A stretch of DNA of 5,800 bases, taken from assembly GCA_002498725.1 (NCBI GenBank), contig DAIJ01000030.1, positions 1-5,800 of the forward strand. Direction: 5' to 3'. Each line of letters begins with the position of its first letter. Position 1 is the first letter of the stretch. Source of the DNA: Euryarchaeota archaeon UBA23. GTDB taxonomy: Archaea > Thermoplasmatota > Poseidoniia > Poseidoniales > Thalassarchaeaceae. A program made the position numbers and the translations under genes. The notes below the pieces were generated by a model. It searched no databases, had not been told where the DNA came from, and saw nothing but the letters and a program-made list of their open reading frames with translations. Shown here one piece after another: positions 1 through 5,782 of the stretch.

Positions 1-1
1 T

Positions 2-403
2 GGAGCAGTTGGAGTCCTTCTAACTCCGATAACAAATGCAGCAATCGACGAAGCATGGGGCCAATGGATGGGCAGAATACCTGAGGCACCGGGTCTTTCA
101 GATTTAGATGCACTATATCCTAAATTAGAAAACCAAGAACTAGAAGTTCCTGTCCTCCCTCCACTACCTCCTCTAGGGGCACCACCCACCTCTCCCCCAG
201 AATCAGTCGAAGTAGAATTACCCACTCTCCCACCTCTTCCCGACAGCACCCCCCTCTCGCAACCAAAAAAGAAGAGATGGTTGTTACGTACTCTCTTGCT
301 AATAATCCTCATTGGGGCGTCAGCAGCAGGCGCGCAATACACCGAAATAATCGATTTTACTGAATATTTTGAAAACATCCAAGAAACACTCGGTATAGTT
401 TAA
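2..403 (+). CDS. C-terminal part of an unrecognised membrane-anchored protein with a proline-rich linker (5' end outside window)
   Basis: The frame is open from the first complete codon at base 2, so the gene begins upstream of the window. The first ATG inside it (68) is probably internal, because the preceding 22 codons read as ordinary protein. The visible 133 residues have three parts. Residues 1-45 look like the end of a folded domain. Residues 46-88 are a proline-rich linker with two related blocks (VPVLPPLPPL and VELPTLPPLP) containing PxxP patterns. A basic KKKR cluster (89-92) then precedes one hydrophobic helix (about 93-111) and a 22-residue acidic and aromatic tail. The basic cluster before the helix predicts, by the positive-inside rule, a cytoplasmic N-terminal domain and an external tail. 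I do not recognise the family, and the function cannot be inferred from this fragment. It converges on the leftward pyrF cluster. Confidence 0.75.
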   Translation, partial: GAVGVLLTPITNAAIDEAWGQWMGRIPEAPGLSDLDALYPKLENQELEVPVLPPLPPLGAPPTSPPESVEVELPTLPPLPDSTPLSQPKKKRWLLRTLLLIILIGASAAGAQYTEIIDFTEYFENIQETLGIV

Positions 404-416
404 CCTGTTACCTGTT
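403..416. repeat. Two tandem copies of a 7-bp unit in the convergent gap
   Basis: The unit acctgtt occurs twice head to tail, starting at the last base of the upstream gene's TAA stop. It lies in the 18-bp gap between the rightward gene ending at 403 and the leftward broken frame ending at 422. There is no hairpin with a T-run, so I do not call a terminator. At this length the repeat may be chance. Confidence 0.3.
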
Positions 417-421
417 CGGGA

Positions 422-643
422 TTAAACAACAGAGGACTTCAACCGACCTAAACCAATCATTACACCCATCAGGCCAGCATGAACAAGAGGAATCCATATC
501 AGATCAGTTCTACCAGCCTGTATTACTATCATAAAGCCAGTAAGTAATGCCATCCAGGTAAAATCGCGAATAATTTAAGCCAAGGTCTAGTTTTTGGCCA
601 AATAGCAAAAATGAATAACAATAATCAAAGTTACTTCATCCAT
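422..643 (-). pseudogene. Frame-disrupted small membrane-protein gene, last member of the pyrF cluster
   Basis: No single frame crosses this stretch, but three pieces join into a plausible membrane protein. Piece one begins at ATG 643 (MDEVTL), with GGTGAT three bases upstream acting as a possible ribosome site. Piece two is the next frame, open from 624 to the TGA at 531-529. It gives a hydrophobic LLLFIFAIW, a polar PKTRPWLK turn and FAILPGWHYLLA. Piece three returns to the first frame, encoding LTGFMIVIQAGRTDLIWIP, then a second hydrophobic stretch and GRLKSSVV, ending at TAA 424-422. The composite would be about 73 residues with two or three membrane helices. One extra base near 625-628 and one compensating change near 530-553 would explain it. 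Alternatives are a sequencing or assembly error, a short separate gene from ATG 553 (43 residues, no ribosome site seen), or non-coding AT-rich DNA. The family is not recognised. Confidence 0.45.
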
Positions 644-647
644 CGAA

Positions 648-764
648 TCACCCACCTAGAATCCCACACGATTCTGAATCTACGCACAATCCTTGCACCG
701 GCGTAGGAAACAATACTACAAATAATAACAAAGAGATAAACAAAGTTCTTGTTGCGAATTTCAT
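648..764 (-). CDS. 38-aa ORF consisting of a signal peptide and a 13-residue two-cysteine tail
   Basis: The ATG at 764 follows the stop of the 76-aa gene by 4 bases and has AAGGAA seven bases upstream (777-772), a good Shine-Dalgarno match. The product opens with MKFATR, continues with a hydrophobic core (residues 7-19) and ends the signal region with PTPVQG. Val at -3 and Gly at -1 fit cleavage after residue 25. The remainder, LCVDSESCGILGG, has two cysteines five residues apart and then a TGA. There are two readings. It may be a genuine secreted micropeptide. Alternatively it may be the exported N-terminus of a longer protein, cut off by a frame change from the membrane segment that starts at 643, four bases after its stop. 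The signal peptide and ribosome site argue for translation now or recently. The family is not recognised. Confidence 0.5.
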   Translation of the reverse strand: MKFATRTLFISLLLFVVLFPTPVQGLCVDSESCGILGG

Positions 765-768
765 AGAA

Positions 769-999
769 TCATTCCTTAATTTCTACAGCAGGAACATTAT
801 CTACAAAATTGCTACCAGGGGGGGCATCTGTAATGGTTTTCACAGTGATTGAACCATCCTTTAGTAGACTTTCATCACCAGAAGCCATTCTCAAAGTGAG
901 CCTCCATCGCTTAACAAATTCACGAAGCAATATCAAACCAATTATTGAAAGGAAAATGAGAGAGCAGAAAGTATTACCAAAATGGTCGAGAACCATCAT
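769..999 (-). CDS. 76-aa single-helix membrane protein translationally coupled to pyrF
   Basis: Its ATG (999-997) shares one base with the TAA stop of pyrF (1001-999), giving TAATG. GGAG at 1008-1005 lies five bases upstream inside the pyrF coding end. This arrangement is the main evidence that the ORF is real, since a rightward open frame (809-1096) overlaps the same stretch. A second ATG follows immediately, so the true start could be either. The protein has a short N-terminus, one hydrophobic helix (about residues 10-26, SLIFLSIIGLILL), then a strongly basic stretch (REFVKRWRLTLR) and a polar, acidic C-terminal half of about 40 residues. The basic flank predicts a cytoplasmic C-terminus. 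I see no conserved motif and do not recognise a family. Its position suggests co-transcription with pyrF; a role in pyrimidine metabolism would be speculation. Confidence 0.65.
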   Translation of the reverse strand: MMVLDHFGNTFCSLIFLSIIGLILLREFVKRWRLTLRMASGDESLLKDGSITVKTITDAPPGSNFVDNVPAVEIKE

Positions 1000-1793
1000 T
1001 ATCTCTCCAATAGTGCTTGAAACGACACAGCAGCATATTCCTTTGCTGCGGCTATCCTATCAGTGGAACCATGGATCCCAGAACCAACTATTATAATGTC
1101 AGAGCCGGCAAGAACTGCATCTCTTGGGTGACCATATCTTTGCCCCATATCTCCATCACCAGTTGTAATATTTACTCCGGGCGTCCAAATCATTTGCCCT
1201 TCTCCGACCATTCGCCTCAATTCTACTATCTCATTTGCATTACTTCCATTACCAATGTAACCAATTACATGTGGTGAGCCACGTCCAGTCTCAATCGTCT
1301 CTACAGTATACTGTAGGTCCAGCAGATTACCTCTGCTTGACATTTGAGCTAGAAGAAGAACCCCCCCAATTCGCTCAACATCAGCCCATCCTGCAGCAAT
1401 ACCATCTACTATATCAGGCCCAGAAATACGATGAGCAGTTACAATGTCTGCCCAATTACGAATATCATATATACCGGCCATTTGGCCCTGTGATATTTTT
1501 CCTATATCTGCAAATTTCCGATCTTCAAAAAGAAGCAAATCATTTTCTTTTGCAGCATTTACAACCCTCGACCACGAATCTGGAGAGAAATCATCTACCA
1601 TGTCGACATGTGTCTTTAGAGCGGCTATATGCGGCCCCACTTCATCGATAAGTCCAACCAACTCGTCAACACTGTTCAAATCAGCGGCTAAACAAACTAA
1701 AGATTGCTTTCGAACAGAGACTTCCATGAGGCGATGTGCAAGAGGATTCGCACAATTTGACCAACGTCCACTCCACACTTGCTCTGGCTCCAT
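999..1793 (-). CDS. pyrF: Orotidine-5'-phosphate decarboxylase, eukaryotic URA3/UMPS type
   Basis: The enzyme decarboxylates OMP to UMP, the last step of de novo pyrimidine synthesis, in the cytoplasm as a TIM-barrel dimer. From ATG 1793 it has 264 residues and aligns almost colinearly with yeast Ura3. LKTHVD carries Lys60 (yeast Lys59), and LFEDRKFADIG carries the catalytic Asp91, Lys93 and Asp96. Also matching are GIYDIRNWADIVTAH, LLLAQMSSRG, WTPGV, GQRY (phosphate ligands Gln218 and Tyr220, yeast Gln215 and Tyr217) and GSDIIIVG. The oddity is that yeast IVGRG, whose Arg235 binds the substrate phosphate, reads IVGSG here (Ser238, codon TCT at 1082-1080). Start: the frame extends 10 codons to a TTG at 1823 with AAGGAA upstream (1833-1828), and an in-frame stop lies just beyond. 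I prefer the ATG because its N-terminal length matches Ura3, but the TTG has the better ribosome site. It is the first gene of the leftward cluster. Confidence 0.95.
   Translation of the reverse strand: MEPEQVWSGRWSNCANPLAHRLMEVSVRKQSLVCLAADLNSVDELVGLIDEVGPHIAALKTHVDMVDDFSPDSWSRVVNAAKENDLLLFEDRKFADIGKISQGQMAGIYDIRNWADIVTAHRISGPDIVDGIAAGWADVERIGGVLLLAQMSSRGNLLDLQYTVETIETGRGSPHVIGYIGNGSNANEIVELRRMVGEGQMIWTPGVNITTGDGDMGQRYGHPRDAVLAGSDIIIVGSGIHGSTDRIAAAKEYAAVSFQALLER
1005..1008 (-). promoter_or_regulatory. Ribosome binding site for the 76-aa gene
   Basis: GGAG, extended as GGAGAG, on the leftward strand lies 5 bases before the ATG at 999 and 8 before the next ATG at 996. It is embedded in the last codons of pyrF, so ribosomes finishing pyrF would be placed to reinitiate. 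Confidence 0.5.
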
Positions 1794-1847
1794 CGGGCCA
1801 ATCACAGACCCCCGGTATGTCAAGTCTTTCCTTTATTCGCTTACTTA

Positions 1848-1862
1848 CAGGCCTATGGCCTG
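1848..1862. promoter_or_regulatory. Inverted repeat caggcc-tat-ggcctg, candidate operator
   Basis: Six-base arms are perfectly complementary around a 3-base centre, near the middle of the space between the two divergent genes. The symmetry and position fit a dimeric repressor or activator able to act on both directions. The centre is too short for a stable RNA hairpin loop, so a DNA-binding site is likelier than a terminator. No known motif is recognised, and a chance palindrome is possible. Confidence 0.35.
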
Positions 1863-1905
1863 CACCAGTTGTTTCATTGACTTCAAGCGCCGGCCCCCTC
1901 TCACC

Positions 1906-1910
1906 GAGGT
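1906..1910 (+). promoter_or_regulatory. Shine-Dalgarno site of purL
   Basis: GAGGT ends six bases before the ATG at 1917. It matches the 16S 3'-end complement (GGAGGT) over five bases and supports this start. Confidence 0.65.
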
Positions 1911-1916
1911 TGAATT

Positions 1917-4900
1917 ATGGGCACAGTAACCCCGGTTTACATCTATGAAGTAACAACCAGAGAAGTAGCTGGTTTAACCGATGCAAGAGGGGATGCCATC
2001 AAAGCAATGCTCGCATCAGACCACGGCGTCTCGGTAGGAAAAGTCAGAGTAATACTAGGCTATCAAGTCAGAGCAAACCTAAGTAAAATAGAAGCCGAAC
2101 GTGCAAAACATGATCTTTTTACGGATCCAATAATAGAAACAGCCTCTTTAGATAACCCACTGTTAAACAATCAAGAAATATTCCAAAAGCCTCCAGATAT
2201 CGTAATACAAGTAGGTTTCAAACCAGGAGTGACAGACAATGCAGGCCAAGCGGGAAAAGACGGTCTTGACACATTATTTCGAAATTTATTACCAGAAGTT
2301 GAGGTTGCGACCAACAAAACATATCTGTTTTGGGATGTACCGTCTAATGTATCCGCCTCCGATCTCGCTAGAAAACTACACAATCCTATGATAGAGCGCG
2401 CTGCAATTGCAAACCGAATAGACTGCCAGAGATCGAATTGGCCCTCATTAGAATTTCCAGACCGCCCCACCCTCGATCAGGCCACGCCGGCGATTGTAGA
2501 TTTGGAAGTCTCTGATGAGGAGTTAATTGAGATATCCGAAACAGGTCTTTTGGCTCTGAATCTGGATGAAATGAAGGCCATACAATCACACTACAGAGAT
2601 CCGATGGTGAGGAAAGAAAGGCAAGGATTGGGATTGCACCCGAACGCCCCCACAGACGCCGAATTAGAATGTTTAGCACAAACTTGGTCAGAGCACTGCT
2701 CGCACAAAATCTTCGCTGCAAAAATAAACCATAAAGATACAGAAACTGGTGAATCCTCGACAATAGATTCACTATTCAAAACGCATATCATGAAGCCGAC
2801 CCTCGATATCCAGAAAGAAGTCAGCTGGCTCCTTTCGATATTCCACGATAATTCAGGAGTAATCTCTTGGAATGACAACTGGAGTCTTTGTATAAAAGCC
2901 GAAACTCACAATTCTCCAAGTGCATTAGATCCATACGGAGGGGCAATGACTGGAATTGTAGGGGTTAATAGAGACATCCTAGGTACTGGTTTAGGTGCTC
3001 GCCCAATAGCAAACACAGACGTATTCTGTTTCGGGCCACCTGACTATTCTGGCAACATACCAGAGGGACTATTCCACCCCTCTCGAGTTTTCCGGGGGGT
3101 TCATGCAGGAGTCAGAGCAGGCGGCAACGAATCAGGAATCCCCACCGTAAATGGGGCGATTGTCTTTGACGAAAGATACCTCGGCAAACCACTAGTTTAC
3201 TGTGGAACAGTAGGCCTAATGCCTCGTCTACTTCCAGATGGAAGAGAATCTCATGTCAAGACCCCGAGCCCCGGAGATGTGATCTACATGGTCGGTGGAA
3301 GAGTGGGCTTTGATGGAATCCATGGTGCTACCTTCTCAAGTTTAGAATTGACAGAAGAAAGCCCAAGCTCCGCCGTCCAAATCGGAGACCCAATAACACA
3401 GAAGAAAATGATTGACATGATTATTGAAGCCCGCGACGAAGGATTAATCCAAGTAATCACGGACAATGGCGCAGGGGGTCTTTCAAGCTCAGTTGGAGAA
3501 ATGGCGGAACTCACCAGGGGGGCAAATCTCGACCTTTCAGTAGTCCCCCTCAAACAGATGGGGCTGAGTCCTTGGGAGATCCTTGTTTCGGAGTCTCAAG
3601 AGAGAATGACTGTTGGTGTAAGGCCGGACGACTGCGCGGCATTTGAAGTGTTGGCAGAACTCCATGAAGTCGAGGCAACAGCCGTTGGGACATTTACCGA
3701 TTCAGGCGCCTTTGTAGTTCGAATGGGCGAAGATGTAGTAGCACACCTCCCAATCTCTTTCCTCCATGACGGATGCCCACAATTAGTCCTCGACTCTGAA
3801 TGGACACCACCAATACATCCGGAACCAATCCTTCCTGACATATCACAAATGGGCGAAACACTGCTTCGTCTTATGGCTCGCCCAAATATTGCTAGCAAAG
3901 AGTGGTGGATTCGCTCTTATGATCACGAAGTCATCGCCCAATCTGTAATCAAGCCGTTTTGTGGAGTAAACCACGATGCGCCAGGAGACGCGGCGGTAAT
4001 TGCCCCAATTCACGGCCAAACGCAGGGTGCTGTTATTTCAAATGGAATAGTGCCGAGATATTCAGATATCGATGCCTATGCAATGACTGCAGCGAGCATC
4101 GATGAAGCTCTACGAAATGCAGTATGTGTTGGAGTAGATCTCGACCTAATTGCCGGCCTAGATAACTTCTGTTGGCCCGACCCAGTGGAGTCTCGAAAAA
4201 CACCCGATGGCCGCTATAAATTGGCACAATTAGTCCGAGCAAATCGCGCCTTAGATGATGTATGTCGAGCATACAATCTACCCTGTATAAGCGGCAAGGA
4301 TTCAATGAAGAACGACGCCACATTACACGGTGAGAAAATCAGCATTCCCCCTACAATTCTCTTCAGCCTGATCGGAAACCATTCAGATGTAAGAAAGGCA
4401 GTCTCAAGTGATTTCAAATCCATAGGCGACCAAATCTATCTTTGTGGAGAGTCTCATCAAGAACTCGGCGCTAGTGAATTATCTTACATGCTCAGAGACG
4501 AATCGGCTGGTAAGTCAGGAATTGGTGGAAGAGTACCAGAAATCGACACAACACGAAACCTAGCTATGTATAGGGCGCTGACTGGCGCGATGAACGAAAG
4601 CCTCGTTGCAAGCGCCCATGATTGTAGCGATGGAGGTTTGGCAGTATCTCTCGTGGAATGTTGTATTGGTTCTGACTCAGGAGCAGAAGTTGACATTTAT
4701 TCAATTATGTCAGACTGTAATCAGATAGATGCGTGGGGTGCCCTATTCGGAGAATCACTAGGGCGCATATTGGTTAGTGTAAAACCAGAGGACTGTAAGA
4801 CATTTGAATCTGCAATGGAGGGTCACGCATGCTACGCTTTAGGGACCGTCGAGAGTGGCGATAATATCTCATTTTACAATGGTGGAGAAAGAATATTTTC

Positions 4901-4961
4901 TTCCTCAATGACAAATTTAAGAAGTGCATGGAAACGCACTTTGGATGGAGGCGGTCAATAA
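1917..4961 (+). CDS. purL: Phosphoribosylformylglycinamidine synthase, PurS-PurL fusion (FGAM synthase synthetase subunit)
   Basis: The enzyme converts FGAR, ATP and glutamine-derived ammonia to FGAM, purine step four. At 1014 residues it is longer than small PurL (about 720-760) and shorter than the E. coli enzyme (about 1300, glutaminase fused). The extra N-terminus holds two PurS-like modules, about 6-76 and 93-166. The second carries the typical KPGVTD turn, and the two end alike (DPIIETAS and NPMIERAA). A linker with LNLDEMKAIQSHY (214-226) leads into the synthetase. Motifs there are TWSEHCSHK (256-264), KAETHNSPSALDPYGGA (327-343), GIPTVNGA, GRVGFDGIHGATFSS (461-475), DNGAGGLSSSVGEMA (516-530), SGKDSM (792-797) and HDCSDGG (901-907). 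These mark both AIRS-like halves, with catalytic His331 likely in ETHN. The usual ETHNHP reads ETHNSP, a variant I associate with this long subfamily. There is no glutaminase domain; purQ supplies it downstream. The start is fixed by GAGGT six bases upstream. Confidence 0.96.
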   Translation: MGTVTPVYIYEVTTREVAGLTDARGDAIKAMLASDHGVSVGKVRVILGYQVRANLSKIEAERAKHDLFTDPIIETASLDNPLLNNQEIFQKPPDIVIQVGFKPGVTDNAGQAGKDGLDTLFRNLLPEVEVATNKTYLFWDVPSNVSASDLARKLHNPMIERAAIANRIDCQRSNWPSLEFPDRPTLDQATPAIVDLEVSDEELIEISETGLLALNLDEMKAIQSHYRDPMVRKERQGLGLHPNAPTDAELECLAQTWSEHCSHKIFAAKINHKDTETGESSTIDSLFKTHIMKPTLDIQKEVSWLLSIFHDNSGVISWNDNWSLCIKAETHNSPSALDPYGGAMTGIVGVNRDILGTGLGARPIANTDVFCFGPPDYSGNIPEGLFHPSRVFRGVHAGVRAGGNESGIPTVNGAIVFDERYLGKPLVYCGTVGLMPRLLPDGRESHVKTPSPGDVIYMVGGRVGFDGIHGATFSSLELTEESPSSAVQIGDPITQKKMIDMIIEARDEGLIQVITDNGAGGLSSSVGEMAELTRGANLDLSVVPLKQMGLSPWEILVSESQERMTVGVRPDDCAAFEVLAELHEVEATAVGTFTDSGAFVVRMGEDVVAHLPISFLHDGCPQLVLDSEWTPPIHPEPILPDISQMGETLLRLMARPNIASKEWWIRSYDHEVIAQSVIKPFCGVNHDAPGDAAVIAPIHGQTQGAVISNGIVPRYSDIDAYAMTAASIDEALRNAVCVGVDLDLIAGLDNFCWPDPVESRKTPDGRYKLAQLVRANRALDDVCRAYNLPCISGKDSMKNDATLHGEKISIPPTILFSLIGNHSDVRKAVSSDFKSIGDQIYLCGESHQELGASELSYMLRDESAGKSGIGGRVPEIDTTRNLAMYRALTGAMNESLVASAHDCSDGGLAVSLVECCIGSDSGAEVDIYSIMSDCNQIDAWGALFGESLGRILVSVKPEDCKTFESAMEGHACYALGTVESGDNISFYNGGERIFSSSMTNLRSAWKRTLDGGGQ
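4947..4951 (+). promoter_or_regulatory. Shine-Dalgarno site of purQ inside purL
   Basis: GGAGG lies nine bases before the ATG at 4961, within the final codons of purL. It decides the purQ start against an in-frame upstream ATG at 4928, which would add 11 residues not matching the family. Confidence 0.65.
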
Positions 4962-5782
4962 TGAACCAAGTCCGCGTAGCAGTTCTTTCCGGCTTCGGAA
5001 TTAATTGTGAAACCGAGACTATGGCAGTCTTTGAAATGGCTGGGGCCAGTGCTGATCGCGTCCACATCAATCGACTTGTGAACGGCGAAATGACTCTCGA
5101 TGACTATCACATCATGGCAGTTCCTGGGGGATTTTCCTTCGGCGACCACCTAGGTAGTGGCAGACTTATGGGTAATAGGCTAAGATTCGGTCTAAGAGAC
5201 CAAGTCAAAAGATTCGTTCAATCAGGCAAACTCGTGATTGGAATCTGTAATGGCTTCCAAGTTTTAGTCAAAATGGGGCTACTTCCCGGCGATGACGAAG
5301 TCAGTCTAACACAAACAGCCTCACTCGCATTGAATGATAGCGGCCATTACGAAAATCGCTGGGCCACTCTAGAGTTTGACCCCAATAGTCCATGTATTTG
5401 GACCAAAGGCATCAAAAGAATGAGAGCCCCGATTCGCCATGGAGAAGGCAAATTCGTCACCAACGACAGAAAACTTCTCGATCGTTGGTCCGAATCCGGA
5501 CAACTAGTCGTTCGCTATGTCAACCCTTCTTCCGAATACCCTAATACAAGCGACGAAATACTCCCGTACCCAATATCGCCCAATCAGAGCTGGCGTAATA
5601 TTGCAGGTGTATGTGACCCAAGTGGTCTCGTATTCGGCTTAATGCCACACCCAGAGGCCAACCATTCTACATGGTTAGGTGCCACTTGGACAAGAGACAT
5701 AGCAGAAGGCGAACATGGGGAAGGCGAGGGCATGGCCATCTTCAGAAACGCAGTTGAATACGCCAAAGAGAATTTACAATAA
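4961..5782 (+). CDS. purQ: Phosphoribosylformylglycinamidine synthase glutaminase subunit PurQ
   Basis: This class I glutamine amidotransferase hydrolyses glutamine and channels ammonia to the PurL active site in the cytoplasm. The 273-residue protein begins MNQVRVAVLSGFGINCETET, the usual beta-strand and G-x-N-C-E element. PGGFSFGD (55-62) forms the oxyanion region. GICNGFQ (94-100) carries the nucleophile Cys96, and MPHPEA (228-233) carries the triad's His230 and Glu232, so it looks catalytically complete. RHGEGKF (159-165) and GICDP-like GVCDPSG (216-222) are also typical. The length matches the roughly 270-residue PurQ that partners long PurSL proteins, rather than the roughly 225-residue Bacillus form. 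Its ATG overlaps the purL stop by one base (TAATG), which implies translational coupling and balanced synthesis of the two subunits. Only 18 bases follow the stop, with no terminator visible. Confidence 0.96.
   Translation: MNQVRVAVLSGFGINCETETMAVFEMAGASADRVHINRLVNGEMTLDDYHIMAVPGGFSFGDHLGSGRLMGNRLRFGLRDQVKRFVQSGKLVIGICNGFQVLVKMGLLPGDDEVSLTQTASLALNDSGHYENRWATLEFDPNSPCIWTKGIKRMRAPIRHGEGKFVTNDRKLLDRWSESGQLVVRYVNPSSEYPNTSDEILPYPISPNQSWRNIAGVCDPSGLVFGLMPHPEANHSTWLGATWTRDIAEGEHGEGEGMAIFRNAVEYAKENLQ

Larger units (their letters stand above)
1794..1916. promoter_or_regulatory. Divergent control region between pyrF and purL
   Basis: This 123-bp stretch (93 bp if pyrF starts at TTG 1823) must hold both promoters unless transcripts enter from outside. 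TTTATT at 1832-1837 is a weak archaeal TATA-box candidate for purL, implying a leader of about 55 bases. I find no convincing TATA box for pyrF and no well-spaced bacterial -35/-10 pair on either strand. It contains an inverted repeat (1848-1862), a G+C-rich patch (about 1885-1909) and the purL ribosome site. Confidence 0.5.

Noticed and set aside
510..635. Third leftward open frame (41 codons) in line with the 38-aa ORF beyond two TGA codons, which could suggest TGA recoding
   Set aside because: It has no start codon, no evidence for TGA read-through elsewhere, and less membrane-protein character than the other two frames; AT-rich DNA easily leaves such frames open.
809..1096. 95-aa rightward open frame overlapping the 76-aa leftward ORF and the pyrF end
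   Set aside because: No ribosome site or recognisable protein character; it is the antisense of coding sequence supported by stop-start coupling and motifs.
1361..1367. Run of seven C in pyrF as a possible frameshift site
   Set aside because: The reading frame continues with family-like residues on both sides (IGGVLLLAQ), so there is no sign of a shift.
1235..1929. Rightward open frames of 138 and 161 aa across pyrF
   Set aside because: They are antisense to a clearly identified decarboxylase with complete catalytic motifs; their translations lack recognisable features.
2171..3898. Several leftward frames of 90-130 aa within purL
   Set aside because: Shadow frames antisense to a continuous, motif-rich PurL reading frame.
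4928..4960. Upstream in-frame ATG extending purQ by 11 residues
   Set aside because: The ATG at 4961 has GGAGG at suitable spacing and begins exactly where PurQ homologues begin.
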